Positions 7,939-16,250 of a DNA stretch of 64,000 nt are shown piece after piece (positions within the stretch are counted from its first letter, which is position 1; each line of letters starts with the position of its first letter). This DNA is from Intestinimonas sp052065695 (GTDB taxonomy: Bacteria; Bacillota; Clostridia; Oscillospirales; Oscillospiraceae). The notes under the pieces were generated by a model. It was given only the letters and a program-made list of their open reading frames with translations, searched no databases and was not told the origin of the DNA. The position numbers and the translations under genes are program-made. The stretch covers positions 62,001 to 126,000 of the forward strand of contig NZ_JBQHTM010000001.1 in NCBI RefSeq assembly GCF_052065695.1. Direction: 5' to 3'.

Positions 7939-8796
7939 TCAACGGCCCAACAGCTCCTCGGCGATGCGGCGGCCGGTGGGGGTGGCGGCCAGACCGCCGC
8001 CGCCGGTCTCCCGGAGGGAGGCGGGAAGGACGTCGCCCACGGCGCGCATGGCGTCGATGACCTCGTCGCAGGGGATAGGGCTCTCCACCCCGGCCAGGGC
8101 CAGCTCGGCGGCGGTGAGGGCGTTGACGGCGCCGATGACGTTGCGCTTGACGCAGGGCAGCTCCACCAGCCCGGCCACCGGGTCGCACACCAGGCCCATC
8201 AGGTTCTGGAGGGCGGTGGCGCAGGCCCGGGCCATCTGCTCCGGGGTGCCCCCCATGAGGGAGACCAGGGCGGCGGCGGCCATGGCGGAGGCCGAGCCCA
8301 CCTCGGCCTGGCAGCCGCCTTCGGCCCCGGCGATGGAGGCCCGGGTGGCGATGACCTGGCCGAAGCCGGCGGCCACATAGAGGGCCTGGACCATCTGCTC
8401 GTCGGAAAAGCCGTACTTCTCCTTCATGGGCAGCAGCACGGCGGGGAGGACGCCGCTGGCCCCGGCGGTGGGGGCGGCCACGATGCGGCCCATGCAGGCG
8501 TTGCATTCGCCCACCTTCAACGCGGTGGCCATGACGGCGGTGAGCACCGGGCCGCACAAGCCGATCTGAGCCTGTTCGACTTTAGCACCGTCGCCGCCGG
8601 TGAGGCCGCAGGCGGAACGGCGCTCCGGGTCGTAGTTGGTCACGGACTCCTCCATGGCCCGCCAGAGCCCCGTCATCTTCTCCCAGGAGGCCTCCCGCGC
8701 CACCCCCCGGTCGCTGAGGTCATCCAGGAGGACGGCCTCCCACACCGGGACGGACTCCGATGCCCGGAGGAGGCTCTCCACAGAACCGAATGCCAT
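7939..8796 (-). CDS. sdaAA: L-serine ammonia-lyase, iron-sulfur-dependent, alpha subunit (first copy)
   Basis: 285 residues. Deaminates L-serine to pyruvate using a [4Fe-4S] cluster. Conserved cysteine blocks of the family are present: ECNACMGRIVAAPTAGASG, GGCQAEVG and VCDPVAGLVELPC. It starts one base after the stop of sdaAB, giving the split two-subunit form used by Firmicutes. A second, clearly diverged pair of the same genes lies at 29638-31188, so the organism has at least two serine dehydratases. This copy has no transporter or regulator gene attached. Confidence 0.95.
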   Translation of the reverse strand: MAFGSVESLLRASESVPVWEAVLLDDLSDRGVAREASWEKMTGLWRAMEESVTNYDPERRSACGLTGGDGAKVEQAQIGLCGPVLTAVMATALKVGECNACMGRIVAAPTAGASGVLPAVLLPMKEKYGFSDEQMVQALYVAAGFGQVIATRASIAGAEGGCQAEVGSASAMAAAALVSLMGGTPEQMARACATALQNLMGLVCDPVAGLVELPCVKRNVIGAVNALTAAELALAGVESPIPCDEVIDAMRAVGDVLPASLRETGGGGLAATPTGRRIAEELLGR

Positions 8797-8797
8797 T

Positions 8798-9466
8798 TCA
8801 ATGTCCCCCTTCCATGTCCAGGTAGGTCACCCGGACGATGCCCGGGGAGGAGCGCAGCTCCTCCACAGCCTCGTCCCAGATGGGCTGGTCGCTCTCCAGC
8901 ACCATGACGGCCAGCCCGCCCCGCTTGTCCCGGTAGAGCTGCATGGTGGCGATGTTCACCTGCCGCCGGGAGAGGATGGCGGAGACTTCGGCCACGGCGC
9001 CGGGCCGGTCCTGGTTGCGGATGATGAGGGTGGGGTAGTCGCCGGTGAAGGTGGCCTCCATGCCGTCGATGGCGTTGACCCGCACCCGGCCGCCCCCCAG
9101 GGAGGAGGCGTTGACCTCCATCTCCCGGCCCTGGGCGTCCCGGACCCGGAGGAGGACGGTGTTGGGGTGGGCACCCCGGAGGACGGCGGTAGAGATGCTC
9201 AGCTCCATGCCGGCCTCTTTGGCCAGGACGAAGGCCTGAGGGATGCGGGGGTCATCGGGGGCCATGTCCAGCAGCCCGGCCACCAAAGCCCGATCGGTGC
9301 CGTGGCCCTTGCCGGTGGCGGCAAAGGAGCCGTGGAGGAGGAGCTGGGCGGAGACGGGCTGACTGCCCAGCAGGTGCCGGGTAATGAGCCCGATCCGCAC
9401 CGCCCCGGCGGTGTGGGAGGACGACGGCCCCACCATAATGGGGCCCATAATGTCGAAAATGTTCAT
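8798..9466 (-). CDS. sdaAB: L-serine ammonia-lyase, iron-sulfur-dependent, beta subunit (first copy)
   Basis: 222 residues. The N-terminal serine dehydratase beta domain has GPSSSHTAGAVRIG and GKGHGTDRALVAG. The C-terminal ACT domain (about residues 145-222) starts near TLIIRNQDRPGAVAEVSAIL and probably senses an amino acid. The frame is open upstream to 9553, but ATG 9466 behind AAGGAG is the real start. The first 13 codons and the leader are repeated twice more upstream (starts at 9700 and 9934), so the ribosome meets three near-identical start regions if transcription begins above them. Confidence 0.94.
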   Translation of the reverse strand: MNIFDIMGPIMVGPSSSHTAGAVRIGLITRHLLGSQPVSAQLLLHGSFAATGKGHGTDRALVAGLLDMAPDDPRIPQAFVLAKEAGMELSISTAVLRGAHPNTVLLRVRDAQGREMEVNASSLGGGRVRVNAIDGMEATFTGDYPTLIIRNQDRPGAVAEVSAILSRRQVNIATMQLYRDKRGGLAVMVLESDQPIWDEAVEELRSSPGIVRVTYLDMEGGH

Positions 9467-9955
9467 AGGAAACTCCTTGTTGAGAGTGAGAAAAGAGGTG
9501 GGTGGGGCCGTCGTCCGCGAGCGGGAGCGAGCCGCGCCGTCCGGCGCGCCCAAGCGTCCCGGGCTTGTCCCGGGACCTTGCCGCAGGGCGGATTCACTCC
9601 GCCCGAGGAAGTGAAGTCAATGAGGGGTCCCCGGCCCATGGACCATGGGCTGGGGCAAGGGCCCCACCATGATGGGGCCCATGATGTCGAAAATGTTCAT
9701 AGGAAACTCCTTGTTGAGAGTAAGAAAAGAGGTGGGCGGGGCCGTCGTCCGCGAGCGGAAGCGAGCCGCGCCGTCCGGCGCGCTCAAGTGTCCCGGGCTT
9801 GTCCCGGGACCTTGCCGCAGGGCGGATTCACTCCGTCCGAGGAAGTGAAGGCAATGAGGGGTCCCCGGCCCATGGGACATGGGCTGGGGCATGGTCCCGA
9901 CCATAATGGGACCCATGATGTCGAAAATGTTCATAGGAAAGCTCCTTGCTTGGGA
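9431..9955. repeat. 234-bp tandem duplication of the sdaAB start region and leader
   Basis: The sdaAB start region (13 codons MNIFDIMGPIMVG, RBS and leader) occurs three times with start codons at 9466, 9700 and 9934, exactly 234 bp apart. The two intervening stretches (9467-9697 and 9701-9931) are nearly identical. Each holds self-complementary parts: GCGCCG/CGGCGC near 9533, GTCCCGGG/CCCGGGAC near 9558-9575, and the palindrome GGGCCCCA...TGGGGCCC over the start codons. The middle copies do not encode the rest of sdaAB. This fills most of the 503-bp gap between sdaAB and the ClC gene. Confidence 0.92.
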
Positions 9956-9969
9956 ATGAAAAAGGACGT

Positions 9970-11244
9970 TTACTTCGCCTTGAGGTCAATCTCCCTTGGG
10001 TCCCGCTTGGAGTAGAGGATGACTTGTTCGCTGTAGAGGCCGGAGTAGCCGGACAGTCGGTAGGCCACGGCGATGGCCAGGGCGTAGAGGGGGAGCCCGC
10101 CGCCGCCGAAGAGCTCGTAGGCCAGGAGAATGGAGGAGATGGGGCAGTTGGTGACGCCGCAGAAGGTGGCCACCGTACCCACGGCGCCGCCGAAGGAGGG
10201 GGACAGGCCCAGGAAGGGGGCAATCACGCAGCCGAAGGTGGCGCCGCAGGCAAAGGTGGGGACGATCTCGCCGCCCCGGAAGCCGACGCCCAGGGTGACG
10301 GCGGTAAAGAGGAGCTTGGCCAGAAATGCCCAAGGCTCCACGTCCACGCCGCCGCCGGTGACAGCGGCTTCCACCAGGTTACCGCCGGCACCGTTGTAGT
10401 ACTGGTGGGCCAGACCGCCGTCCAGCAGGGAGAGGAGGAGGACCAGGGCGCCGCCCACCAGGGCCCGGAACCGGGGGTCGGGGAGGACCTTGGCGTAGAG
10501 GTGGCCGGCGCCGTGGGTGACGGCGCAGAAAAAGACGGCCAGCACGGCGCACAGGGCCCCCAGCACCACCACTTGGAGGAGGGAGAGGGGGGAGAGGGCG
10601 GCCAGGCCGGAGACGGTGTAGGCGGTGGGGGGGACTCCAAGCCATCCGGCCAACAGGAAGCCGGTGAGGGAGGCCAGGAAGGCGGGGACCAGGGCGGCGT
10701 ATTGGATGACGCCCACATGGACCACCTCCAGGGCAAAGACAGCGGCAGTGAGAGGGGTGCCGAAGAGGGCGGAGAAGGCGGCGGCCATGCCGCAGACGGT
10801 GACGATGCGACCCTCCTCGGGCTCCAGGCCCAGCTTGTGTCCGATTTTGCTGGAGATGGAGGCGCCCAGCTGGAGAGCGGCGCCCTCCCGGCCGGCGGAG
10901 CCGCCCACCAGGTGGGTGAGGACGGTGGAGAGGAAGATGAGTGGGGCGGTGCGCAGGCGCATGGGCTCGTGTTCCCGGACGGCTACCAGCACCAGGTTGG
11001 TACCCTGATCCTTCTCCATGCCGCAGACCTGGTAGAGCAGTACGATGGCCAGCCCGCCCAGGGGGAGGAAGAACAGCAACCAGTGGTGTTCCTGGCGCAG
11101 CTCGGTGGCCAAGTCGATGCCGTAGTGGAAGGCCACACCCACGGCGCCCACCAGCAGGCCGATGAGGACGGCGAACAGGGCACGGCGGAGGAAGTCGCCC
11201 AACTCGTCGGGCAGGACACGCAGGGGGGTGGAAAGAGGCTTCAT
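9970..11244 (-). CDS. ClC family chloride channel or antiporter
   Basis: 424 residues with about ten membrane helices. The gating-glutamate segment GSAGREGAALQLGA is the family's GxxGxEGP loop with the glutamate kept and the final proline replaced by alanine. It is followed by the matching FGTPLTAAVFALE. The usual first selectivity motif GSGIP is not seen; DQGTNLVLVA occupies the position, as in a bacterial ClC subgroup. No cytoplasmic CBS domains follow. The ion (chloride, fluoride or other) cannot be told by reading. It is divergent from the CBS protein gene at 11441. Confidence 0.9.
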   Translation of the reverse strand: MKPLSTPLRVLPDELGDFLRRALFAVLIGLLVGAVGVAFHYGIDLATELRQEHHWLLFFLPLGGLAIVLLYQVCGMEKDQGTNLVLVAVREHEPMRLRTAPLIFLSTVLTHLVGGSAGREGAALQLGASISSKIGHKLGLEPEEGRIVTVCGMAAAFSALFGTPLTAAVFALEVVHVGVIQYAALVPAFLASLTGFLLAGWLGVPPTAYTVSGLAALSPLSLLQVVVLGALCAVLAVFFCAVTHGAGHLYAKVLPDPRFRALVGGALVLLLSLLDGGLAHQYYNGAGGNLVEAAVTGGGVDVEPWAFLAKLLFTAVTLGVGFRGGEIVPTFACGATFGCVIAPFLGLSPSFGGAVGTVATFCGVTNCPISSILLAYELFGGGGLPLYALAIAVAYRLSGYSGLYSEQVILYSKRDPREIDLKAK

Positions 11245-11363
11245 CTCTCATCATCTCCTGAAACGGAACTGTCATACAAGGAAGAGACACGGAAAAGTGA
11301 GAACAGTATACCACATTTGGATGCTCAGTTGAACTTTGTAGTGAAAAGTTTTCTCAGCTGTGT

Positions 11364-11369
11364 TATAAT
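11364..11369 (+). promoter_or_regulatory. Probable -10 box upstream of the CorC-type gene
   Basis: TATAAT preceded by TGT, in an AT-rich gap, about 70 bases before the TTG start. No convincing -35 box at the usual distance. Confidence 0.4.
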
Positions 11370-11440
11370 GTTGTCATTATAAAACCAAAAAGACGGCCGG
11401 GGCGTCTGTCCTCGGCCGGAATCACGAGGGGGAATTTGTT

Positions 11441-12388
11441 TTGCTGCCGGACCCATTATGGCCGTACATACTTGCAGGCGTCGTCCTGTTTCTGCTGGGG
11501 GCGCTGCTGTCCCAGGCGTGGGCGCCCCTGGGGGGCGGGATCAACGCCGCGTGGAACGCCTTTCTGCGCCTGACCCGGATCAACCCGGATGCTGGGCGGG
11601 AATCGGTCTCTGAGGAGGACCTGCGCGCCCTCATGGACCTGAGCGAGGAGAAGGGGGACATGGAGGCCGATGAGAAGGAGATGATCGAGAACGTCTTCGA
11701 GTTCAACGACACCGTGGCCGAGGACGTGATGGTCCACCGCACCGATATGGTGCTGCTGTGGGCAGAGGATACCGACGAGGAGATCGTCAAGACCATCGAG
11801 GAGTCGGGCCTGTCCCGGTTCCCGGTGTGCGGGGAGGACGCCGACGATGTGCTGGGCATCCTGAGCAGTCGGGACTACTTTCTCAATAGCCGCCATCCGG
11901 ACCCCAAGCCCATCCGGGAGCTGCTGCGGCCGGCCTACTTCGTGCCGGAGTCGGTGCGGGCCGATGTGCTCTTCCGGGACATGCAGAGCAAGAAATTCCA
12001 CATGGCCATCGTGGTGGACGAGTACGGCGGCACGTCGGGGCTTCTGACCATGGAGGACCTGCTGGAGGAGATCGTGGGCAACATCTACGACGAGTTCGAC
12101 CGGCAGGAGGACCAGGAGATCATCCAGCAGGGACCCAACCTGTGGCGGATCTCCGGCTCGGCGGAGCTGGACGACGTGGCCGCCGCCCTGGACATGGAGT
12201 TTCCGGAGGACGAGGAGTCGGAGACCCTGGGCGGCCTGGTCTTTGACCAGCTGCCGGTAATCCCGGAGGACGGCCCCTGCCAGGTGGAGGTGGACACCCA
12301 CGGCCTCCATATCCAGGTGGAGTCCATTGCCGACCGCCGGGTGGACTGGGCGCTGGTGTCCAAGCTGCCGGAGAAACAGGAGGATTGA
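11441..12388 (+). CDS. CorC/HlyC-type CBS-domain protein (short, one membrane helix)
   Basis: 315 residues. One N-terminal hydrophobic helix (about residues 8-30) is followed by an acidic linker, a CBS pair (about 75-195; VMVHRTDMV, LSRFPVCGEDADDVLGIL, FHMAIVVDEYGGTSGLLTMEDLLEEIVG) and a C-terminal CorC_HlyC domain (about 225-305). This is the cytoplasmic part of the 'hemolysin family'/CorC proteins implicated in magnesium or cobalt efflux, without the four-helix DUF21 domain. The start is a TTG at 11441 behind GAGGGG; no nearby ATG preserves the membrane helix. Confidence 0.85.
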   Translation: MLPDPLWPYILAGVVLFLLGALLSQAWAPLGGGINAAWNAFLRLTRINPDAGRESVSEEDLRALMDLSEEKGDMEADEKEMIENVFEFNDTVAEDVMVHRTDMVLLWAEDTDEEIVKTIEESGLSRFPVCGEDADDVLGILSSRDYFLNSRHPDPKPIRELLRPAYFVPESVRADVLFRDMQSKKFHMAIVVDEYGGTSGLLTMEDLLEEIVGNIYDEFDRQEDQEIIQQGPNLWRISGSAELDDVAAALDMEFPEDEESETLGGLVFDQLPVIPEDGPCQVEVDTHGLHIQVESIADRRVDWALVSKLPEKQED

Positions 12389-12496
12389 GGGCGCACGCCC
12401 CGGGCAGTTCTGGTATGTCGGGCAGTTCCGACAAGTACAAGGCCTTTTATAGCAAGAGCAGGCATCGTCTTACATGGACATTACGTTTAACAAGCC

Positions 12497-12535
12497 AAGC
12501 GGCTCATGGTCTTTTGAGACCATGGGCCGCTTTCG
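12497..12535 (+). terminator. Rho-independent terminator after the CorC-type gene
   Basis: AAGCGGC-TCATGGTCT pairs with AGACCATG-GGCCGCTT around TTTG; the T-tract is short (TTTCGG). Confidence 0.7.
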
Positions 12536-12600
12536 GTTTATGGAGCACGGCGCCGCACGGGAAGGAGCGCGGCTGCCGGTGCTGTAGAGAGAAACAGGGG

Positions 12601-12945
12601 TCAGGAAATGTCACCGTCCTTGGAACAGGTGAGACTGATGTTAACAGGGAACTGCCCCAATCCCTTGGTGCTTTTGATGGTAGCGGTCAGCGTGGCGGTA
12701 CCGCCGGAGTGGGAGATCCGCTCCCCGCTGTAGGACCAGCCGGGCTCTACGGTGTGGGAGCCGGAGGAACTGACCACCCAGGCATCGGAGCCATCGTATC
12801 CAAAGGTGGCGGTGAGAGTTGCAGTGGCAATCTCCTCACCGTTGTTTTTGTTGGATGCGTCTGGGACGCCGGGGCCCACATCCGCCAGAGCATTCCCCCT
12901 GGAGAAGACGTCATCTGCGTAACAAACAACAGATGAAGGGGGGTT
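12601..12945 (-). pseudogene. Remnant of a secreted beta-rich protein (unknown)
   Basis: A minus-strand open segment ends at 12601 and can be read back to a stop just before 12945. The longest piece with a start codon is GTG 12879 to 12601, 92 residues. The sequence is protein-like (FSRGNALADVGPGVPDASN, then Thr/Ser/Gly-rich beta strands such as EIATATLTATFGYDG) and lacks the Arg/Pro bias of shadow frames here. No promoter, RBS or signal peptide precedes it, so it is probably the C-terminal remainder of an exported protein. I do not recognise the family. Confidence 0.4.
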
Positions 12946-12949
12946 TTAG

Positions 12950-13005
12950 GACGGAGGAGACGGATTCTTTGGCCTACGATCTCAGAATGACGCGGTGGAG
13001 AAACC
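12950..13005. repeat. Possible dispersed intergenic repeat fragment
   Basis: On the minus strand this reads GTCATTCTGAG followed shortly by AAGAATCCGTC. It resembles the 'GTCATTCTGAG...GAAGAATC' type of intergenic repeat I recall from several Firmicutes genomes. There is only one copy in the window, so this is recognition rather than demonstration. Confidence 0.35.
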
Positions 13006-13022
13006 CTCCAAGAAGATAACAC

Positions 13023-13056
13023 AAGGCCCGTGGATGGCCACGGGCCTTGCTGTTTT
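13023..13056 (+). terminator. Terminator-like hairpin
   Basis: AAGGCCCGTGG pairs with CCACGGGCCTT around a 4-base loop and is followed by GCTGTTTT. It has no clear gene on its left and may be left over from a lost gene. Confidence 0.6.
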
Positions 13057-13123
13057 GTGGGGACGGTCACCGGGGCAGGGCGACGGCGAAGTAAGCCCTC
13101 TTTTCCGGAAAGGACGGACGACC

Positions 13124-13306
13124 TTGAGACGAAACCTCCTGCTGGCGGTGCGGCTGCTCTCCATCCTCTGCATGCTCCTCGCCGGAGGCGCCTCCGGGCC
13201 ATTCCGGGTGAAACGGAGGCCAACGGCGTGGAGGCCGGCTGACGGCCCGGAGCGGACCGGAAAAACAGACTGGAAGAACGGACGCCCTGGGGACAGCTCA
13301 ACATGA
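13124..13306 (+). CDS. Possible small exported peptide (weak)
   Basis: 60 residues from TTG 13124 behind GGAAAGGA. The first 24 residues look like a signal peptide (RRN, then a leucine-rich core LLLAVRLLSILCMLLA, then AGGAS). The rest is basic and proline-rich with no recognisable domain, and the stop falls inside the strong hairpin at 13278-13326. It could equally be chance coding potential in GC-rich DNA. No homologue is recognised. Confidence 0.22.
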   Translation: MRRNLLLAVRLLSILCMLLAGGASGPFRVKRRPTAWRPADGPERTGKTDWKNGRPGDSST

Positions 13307-13328
13307 GCCGTCCCCAGGGCGTCCGTTT
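13278..13328. terminator. Long-stem terminator for the cheY operon
   Basis: A 17-base stem ACGGACGCCCTGGGGAC pairs with GTCCCCAGGGCGTCCGT around about 15 bases. It lies directly after the stop of the minus-strand CheY gene. The loop contains a second small inverted repeat (GGCTCATG/CATGAGCC). Confidence 0.85.
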
Positions 13329-13343
13329 GTCCGCGGATCTTGT

Positions 13344-13709
13344 TCAGGCGGAAAAGGCGTTGTTGATGGAGAGCAGGACCTGATCCCCGTCGAAGGGCTT
13401 GTATACAAAGCCCAGGGTGCCGATGCGCTTGGCCTCATCAATGGTGTCATCATAGGCCAGGGAGGAGATCATGACAATCCGGGCATCGGGGTGGCGCTGG
13501 AGCAGCAGCCGGGCGGTCTCCAGGCCGTCCATGCCGGGCATAAGGATGTCCATGGTGACCAGATCGGGGTGGATGGTCTCGTAGGTCTCCAGAGCCTCCT
13601 CACCGTTCTGGCAGCAGGCCACGACCTCGTAGTCGGTATCGGACAGGATCTTTTCAAGCTGCAGCTGGGCGATACGGGAATCGTCCACGATCATAATTTT
13701 CTTCGCCAT
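13344..13709 (-). CDS. CheY-like single-domain response regulator
   Basis: 121 residues, only a receiver domain. Acidic pocket Asp9-Asp10, phospho-acceptor Asp54 in VTMDILMPGMDG, switch serine in MISSL and Lys104 in VYKPF are all present. There is no output domain, so it should act by protein contact like CheY. ATG 13709 follows AAAGGAG; a further in-frame ATG at 13739 would overlap the upstream gene and has no RBS. It is the last gene of a FapA/DUF342-CheX-CheY operon. No kinase is encoded nearby. Confidence 0.92.
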   Translation of the reverse strand: MAKKIMIVDDSRIAQLQLEKILSDTDYEVVACCQNGEEALETYETIHPDLVTMDILMPGMDGLETARLLLQRHPDARIVMISSLAYDDTIDEAKRIGTLGFVYKPFDGDQVLLSINNAFSA

Positions 13710-13725
13710 AAATCTGATAGCTCCT

Positions 13726-14193
13726 TTATTTGTTTTCATGGGCGGGAAGCTGGTGGATCAGTTGAGCGCGCTCGTTGCTGCCGCTCACATAGCTGAGCAC
13801 GCAGCAGAGAGAGCCCGCACCGTCCGGCAGGTGCAGCCCAGAGTAGAAACGGGGAATACGAAAGCGGGAGGAGATGTGGGCGGCCTGAAAGAGCCTTGCC
13901 ACGATATGCCCGCAGATCACATTAAAATACTCCTTCATAAAATCTTCTATGTCTTGTAGGGAGACTGTCTCCTCCTGCATGGTGGTCTGTGTCAGCTTGG
14001 TGAGGAGTGCAGTATCCATATAGAGGATGAGATTGGCGTTGTAGCCGCCCTCAAAGGTGGTACAGACCGTACAGACATCGCCCAACGGAGCACCGTTCTG
14101 TTTGCACGGATAGATCCTTGCCATGCGGTTGGTGATGTCCTGCATAACGCAGTCCAGGATGTCCAGGATATCATTTTGCGTGAGGGGGATCAA
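13726..14193 (-). CDS. CheX-family protein (CheY-P phosphatase-like)
   Basis: 155 residues. The E-x2-N active-site motif of CheX/CheC phosphatases appears in MKEYFNVICGHIVARL, and the region around it (helix, then FRIPRFYSG) fits CheX. It probably dephosphorylates the CheY-like protein encoded 16 bp downstream. The start is decided by AAAAGGAGG at about 14203-14211, nine bases before TTG 14193; the frame is open to 14232 but that would bury the start inside the previous gene. It overlaps the end of the DUF342 gene by 23 bases, indicating coupling. Confidence 0.82.
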   Translation of the reverse strand: MIPLTQNDILDILDCVMQDITNRMARIYPCKQNGAPLGDVCTVCTTFEGGYNANLILYMDTALLTKLTQTTMQEETVSLQDIEDFMKEYFNVICGHIVARLFQAAHISSRFRIPRFYSGLHLPDGAGSLCCVLSYVSGSNERAQLIHQLPAHENK

Positions 14194-15889
14194 GAGAGGA
14201 AGCCTCCTTTTCGGAAAATCGCATGGGACCAACCAGACCGTTTTTCAGGCCGATGGCGCACTTCTGCATGACCCGGCTGACACGATAGGAGGCGTGGTCT
14301 ATGGTCACCACGGTGCCGGGATAAATTTCGCCGCAGTTCAGACGCCGGTGGTCCTGATCGGGGGTGGGTGGGAGGTGCTGCATGGCGCTTTTCTCCAGCC
14401 GTTTCAGCTTCATCTGGGCCACGTAGAGCCCCATCCGCTGCTTGGAGAGCGCCTGGTTCCGGTCCAGACTCTCTGGTGTGTCCTCCAGGGCCTGGAGGGC
14501 CGCCTCGGCGGCCTCTACCTCGGCCTGGATCTGCCTGCGCTCTAGATCTTCACAGGGCATTCCACCCAGAATGATGGTGGTGGCGTGCTCGGCCTTGGAG
14601 CCCACCGTGGCGGCGTCCACCTCCTGGGCGGCGCGGATGGTACCCCCGATGATGACGCCCCGGCCGGTGCGTACCCGGACAGTACCGTTGCTGTATACCT
14701 CACAGTCGATGACGCAGTCAGACTGTACGCTCCCTTGGGCATAGACCCGACAGTGTTCCAGATACTTGGCGTAGACGCTCCGATGGGCCTGGATGACTCC
14801 GTGATCCTGGCCCTGAACGCCGCTGGAGACCACCAGATCCTGCCCCGCCTCGATGGAGCAGTCCTCCATCACGCCGTCAATCTGGATGCTGCCCATGGCC
14901 CGGATGGTGGCGCCCCGGAAAACATCCCCATGTATGTGGATGTCGCCCAGGAAGTTGACGATACCGGTGTCGCCGGAGACATCTCCGGTGATTTCCAGAA
15001 CGGGCTTGACCTGAAAGCTCTGACCGGTAAATTCCACATGGCCGTCCAGGGCGGCCAGCAGAAAGCGCCCATCCTCGGAGAATGTGGTGTTCCGGCCCTG
15101 GGGCGCCTGGACGGGATTCCCAGGTTTGGCGGGGATCAGCCGGCCGGTCACGGTGTTGCCGGGGACGCCTCGGGTGGGTGGGAGAATCTCGCAGATCACG
15201 TCGCCCTGGTGAATGTCTTGGACCAGGCGCAGGGTTTCGTAATCGGCCTGTGCCAGTTCATCCACCGAAAGATCGGCCTGCGGAGTGCGGGGATAATGGT
15301 CCACAATACTGCCATCTTCACCGGGCACGGGCGGTGCGCCGTCGGCGATGTGGAAAAGACGGAAATATCGCTGGGGCATGGTGGGGAGCTGCGCCAGAAG
15401 GTGCTTGTCCACGCCGTAGATGACCCCGCGGCGGGCCAGAGCCTGTTCCAGCTGTTCCTCGGTAAGTGGTGAGCCTTCTCCCACAGGGGGAAGAAACAGC
15501 AGCCAGGCGGCCATGCCATCGCTGGTGAGATAGAGGAAGATCCCTTCATTCAGGTCGGCGACGGCGTTGGAGTCACCGCTCTTAAAGATCTGTTGGATCC
15601 GCTTGGTGGTGAACCGGGTCAGAGAGATGACAAAGGGGGCGTCCTCCCGGGAGAGGATATCCTCCGGAAGGAGAGGATTGTCGCCCTGGCCGCACAGTAA
15701 GTCCAGGCGCAGTGGAACACCGGAGCTGGGCGTAGAGAGCCACAGATCCCGCAGGGCGCATATGGGATGCACCGGTGGAAAGCTGATCTCATGAGCAGTA
15801 CGGCGAGCCGTGGCGTCTGTGTGCGCTTCCTCCGTCTGACTGCCCGGCATCAGGTGATGGGGATTCCATGCTTGAGGGAAGTCAGTCAT
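14171..15889 (-). CDS. FapA/DUF342 family polymerase-like beta-helix protein
   Basis: 572 residues. The N-terminal 170 residues are variable. From about 190 the FapA core begins (GDVICEILPPTRGVPGNTVTG), followed by a repetitive right-handed beta-helix of short strands (about 260-430; DVSGDTGIVNFLGDIHIHGDV, IRAMGSIQIDG, VYSNGTVRVRTGRGVIIGG). A coiled-coil segment (about 440-500) and a short C-terminal beta domain follow. The family is widespread beside chemotaxis or motility genes, but its molecular role is poorly known. AAAGGAGG precedes ATG 15889. It is first in the operon with CheX and CheY, suggesting a signalling scaffold. Confidence 0.88.
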   Translation of the reverse strand: MTDFPQAWNPHHLMPGSQTEEAHTDATARRTAHEISFPPVHPICALRDLWLSTPSSGVPLRLDLLCGQGDNPLLPEDILSREDAPFVISLTRFTTKRIQQIFKSGDSNAVADLNEGIFLYLTSDGMAAWLLFLPPVGEGSPLTEEQLEQALARRGVIYGVDKHLLAQLPTMPQRYFRLFHIADGAPPVPGEDGSIVDHYPRTPQADLSVDELAQADYETLRLVQDIHQGDVICEILPPTRGVPGNTVTGRLIPAKPGNPVQAPQGRNTTFSEDGRFLLAALDGHVEFTGQSFQVKPVLEITGDVSGDTGIVNFLGDIHIHGDVFRGATIRAMGSIQIDGVMEDCSIEAGQDLVVSSGVQGQDHGVIQAHRSVYAKYLEHCRVYAQGSVQSDCVIDCEVYSNGTVRVRTGRGVIIGGTIRAAQEVDAATVGSKAEHATTIILGGMPCEDLERRQIQAEVEAAEAALQALEDTPESLDRNQALSKQRMGLYVAQMKLKRLEKSAMQHLPPTPDQDHRRLNCGEIYPGTVVTIDHASYRVSRVMQKCAIGLKNGLVGPMRFSEKEASSLDPPHAK

Positions 15890-16250
15890 GTCATGCCTCC
15901 TTTCCCAATCCTTACGGTCATTGTTCTATAACTAATATCGTCTCCGATGGAAAAAACATAAGCCAAATACTGTCATAACATAAGAACCCTGGAAAAATTT
16001 TTGGCTATTGCGTGGCGAACAAACTAGCGGGGTGACAAAAGATAAAATTCCAGGATCAGGATATATAGTTTATTACCAGAATGAGTAGCCCTCATCAGGA
16101 CGGTGCTCAGGGCAAATTTCACGAAAGTAGAGAGCGGGTTTTTGCTAGATTTCTAAAAAATTTTACTTCCAAAATGCAGAGGGATGTAGTATGATAAGTG
16201 AGTAGACTTTCATACGTAACAAACTTCGATACCTATCAGGAGGTATTCCT
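15890..16250. other. Divergent regulatory gap between the FapA operon and pyk
   Basis: 361 bp of AT-rich DNA with no coding signal. It must hold both divergent promoters. On the plus strand TATGAT at 16190-16195, about 55 bases before pyk, is a plausible -10 without a clear -35. On the minus strand TATTAG and TTATAG near 15926-15937 are weak -10 candidates. No riboswitch or terminator structure is obvious. Confidence 0.5.

Noticed and set aside
9467..9930. T-box or amino-acid riboswitch ahead of sdaAB
   Set aside because: No GGTGGTACCGCG-like T-box or other known aptamer core seen in the leader copies.
9617..9934. A 105-residue gene starting like SdaAB
   Set aside because: It is made of two copied sdaAB leaders read through non-coding sequence. 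It may be translated, but it is not a conserved gene; it is treated as part of the repeat.
9431..9955. Possible CRISPR or short tandem array
   Set aside because: The unit is 234 bp with near-identical intervals, not short repeats with unique spacers.
12747..13304. 185-residue minus-strand frame
   Set aside because: Arg/Pro/Ser-rich shadow that crosses two terminator hairpins; the protein-like remnant is in another frame.
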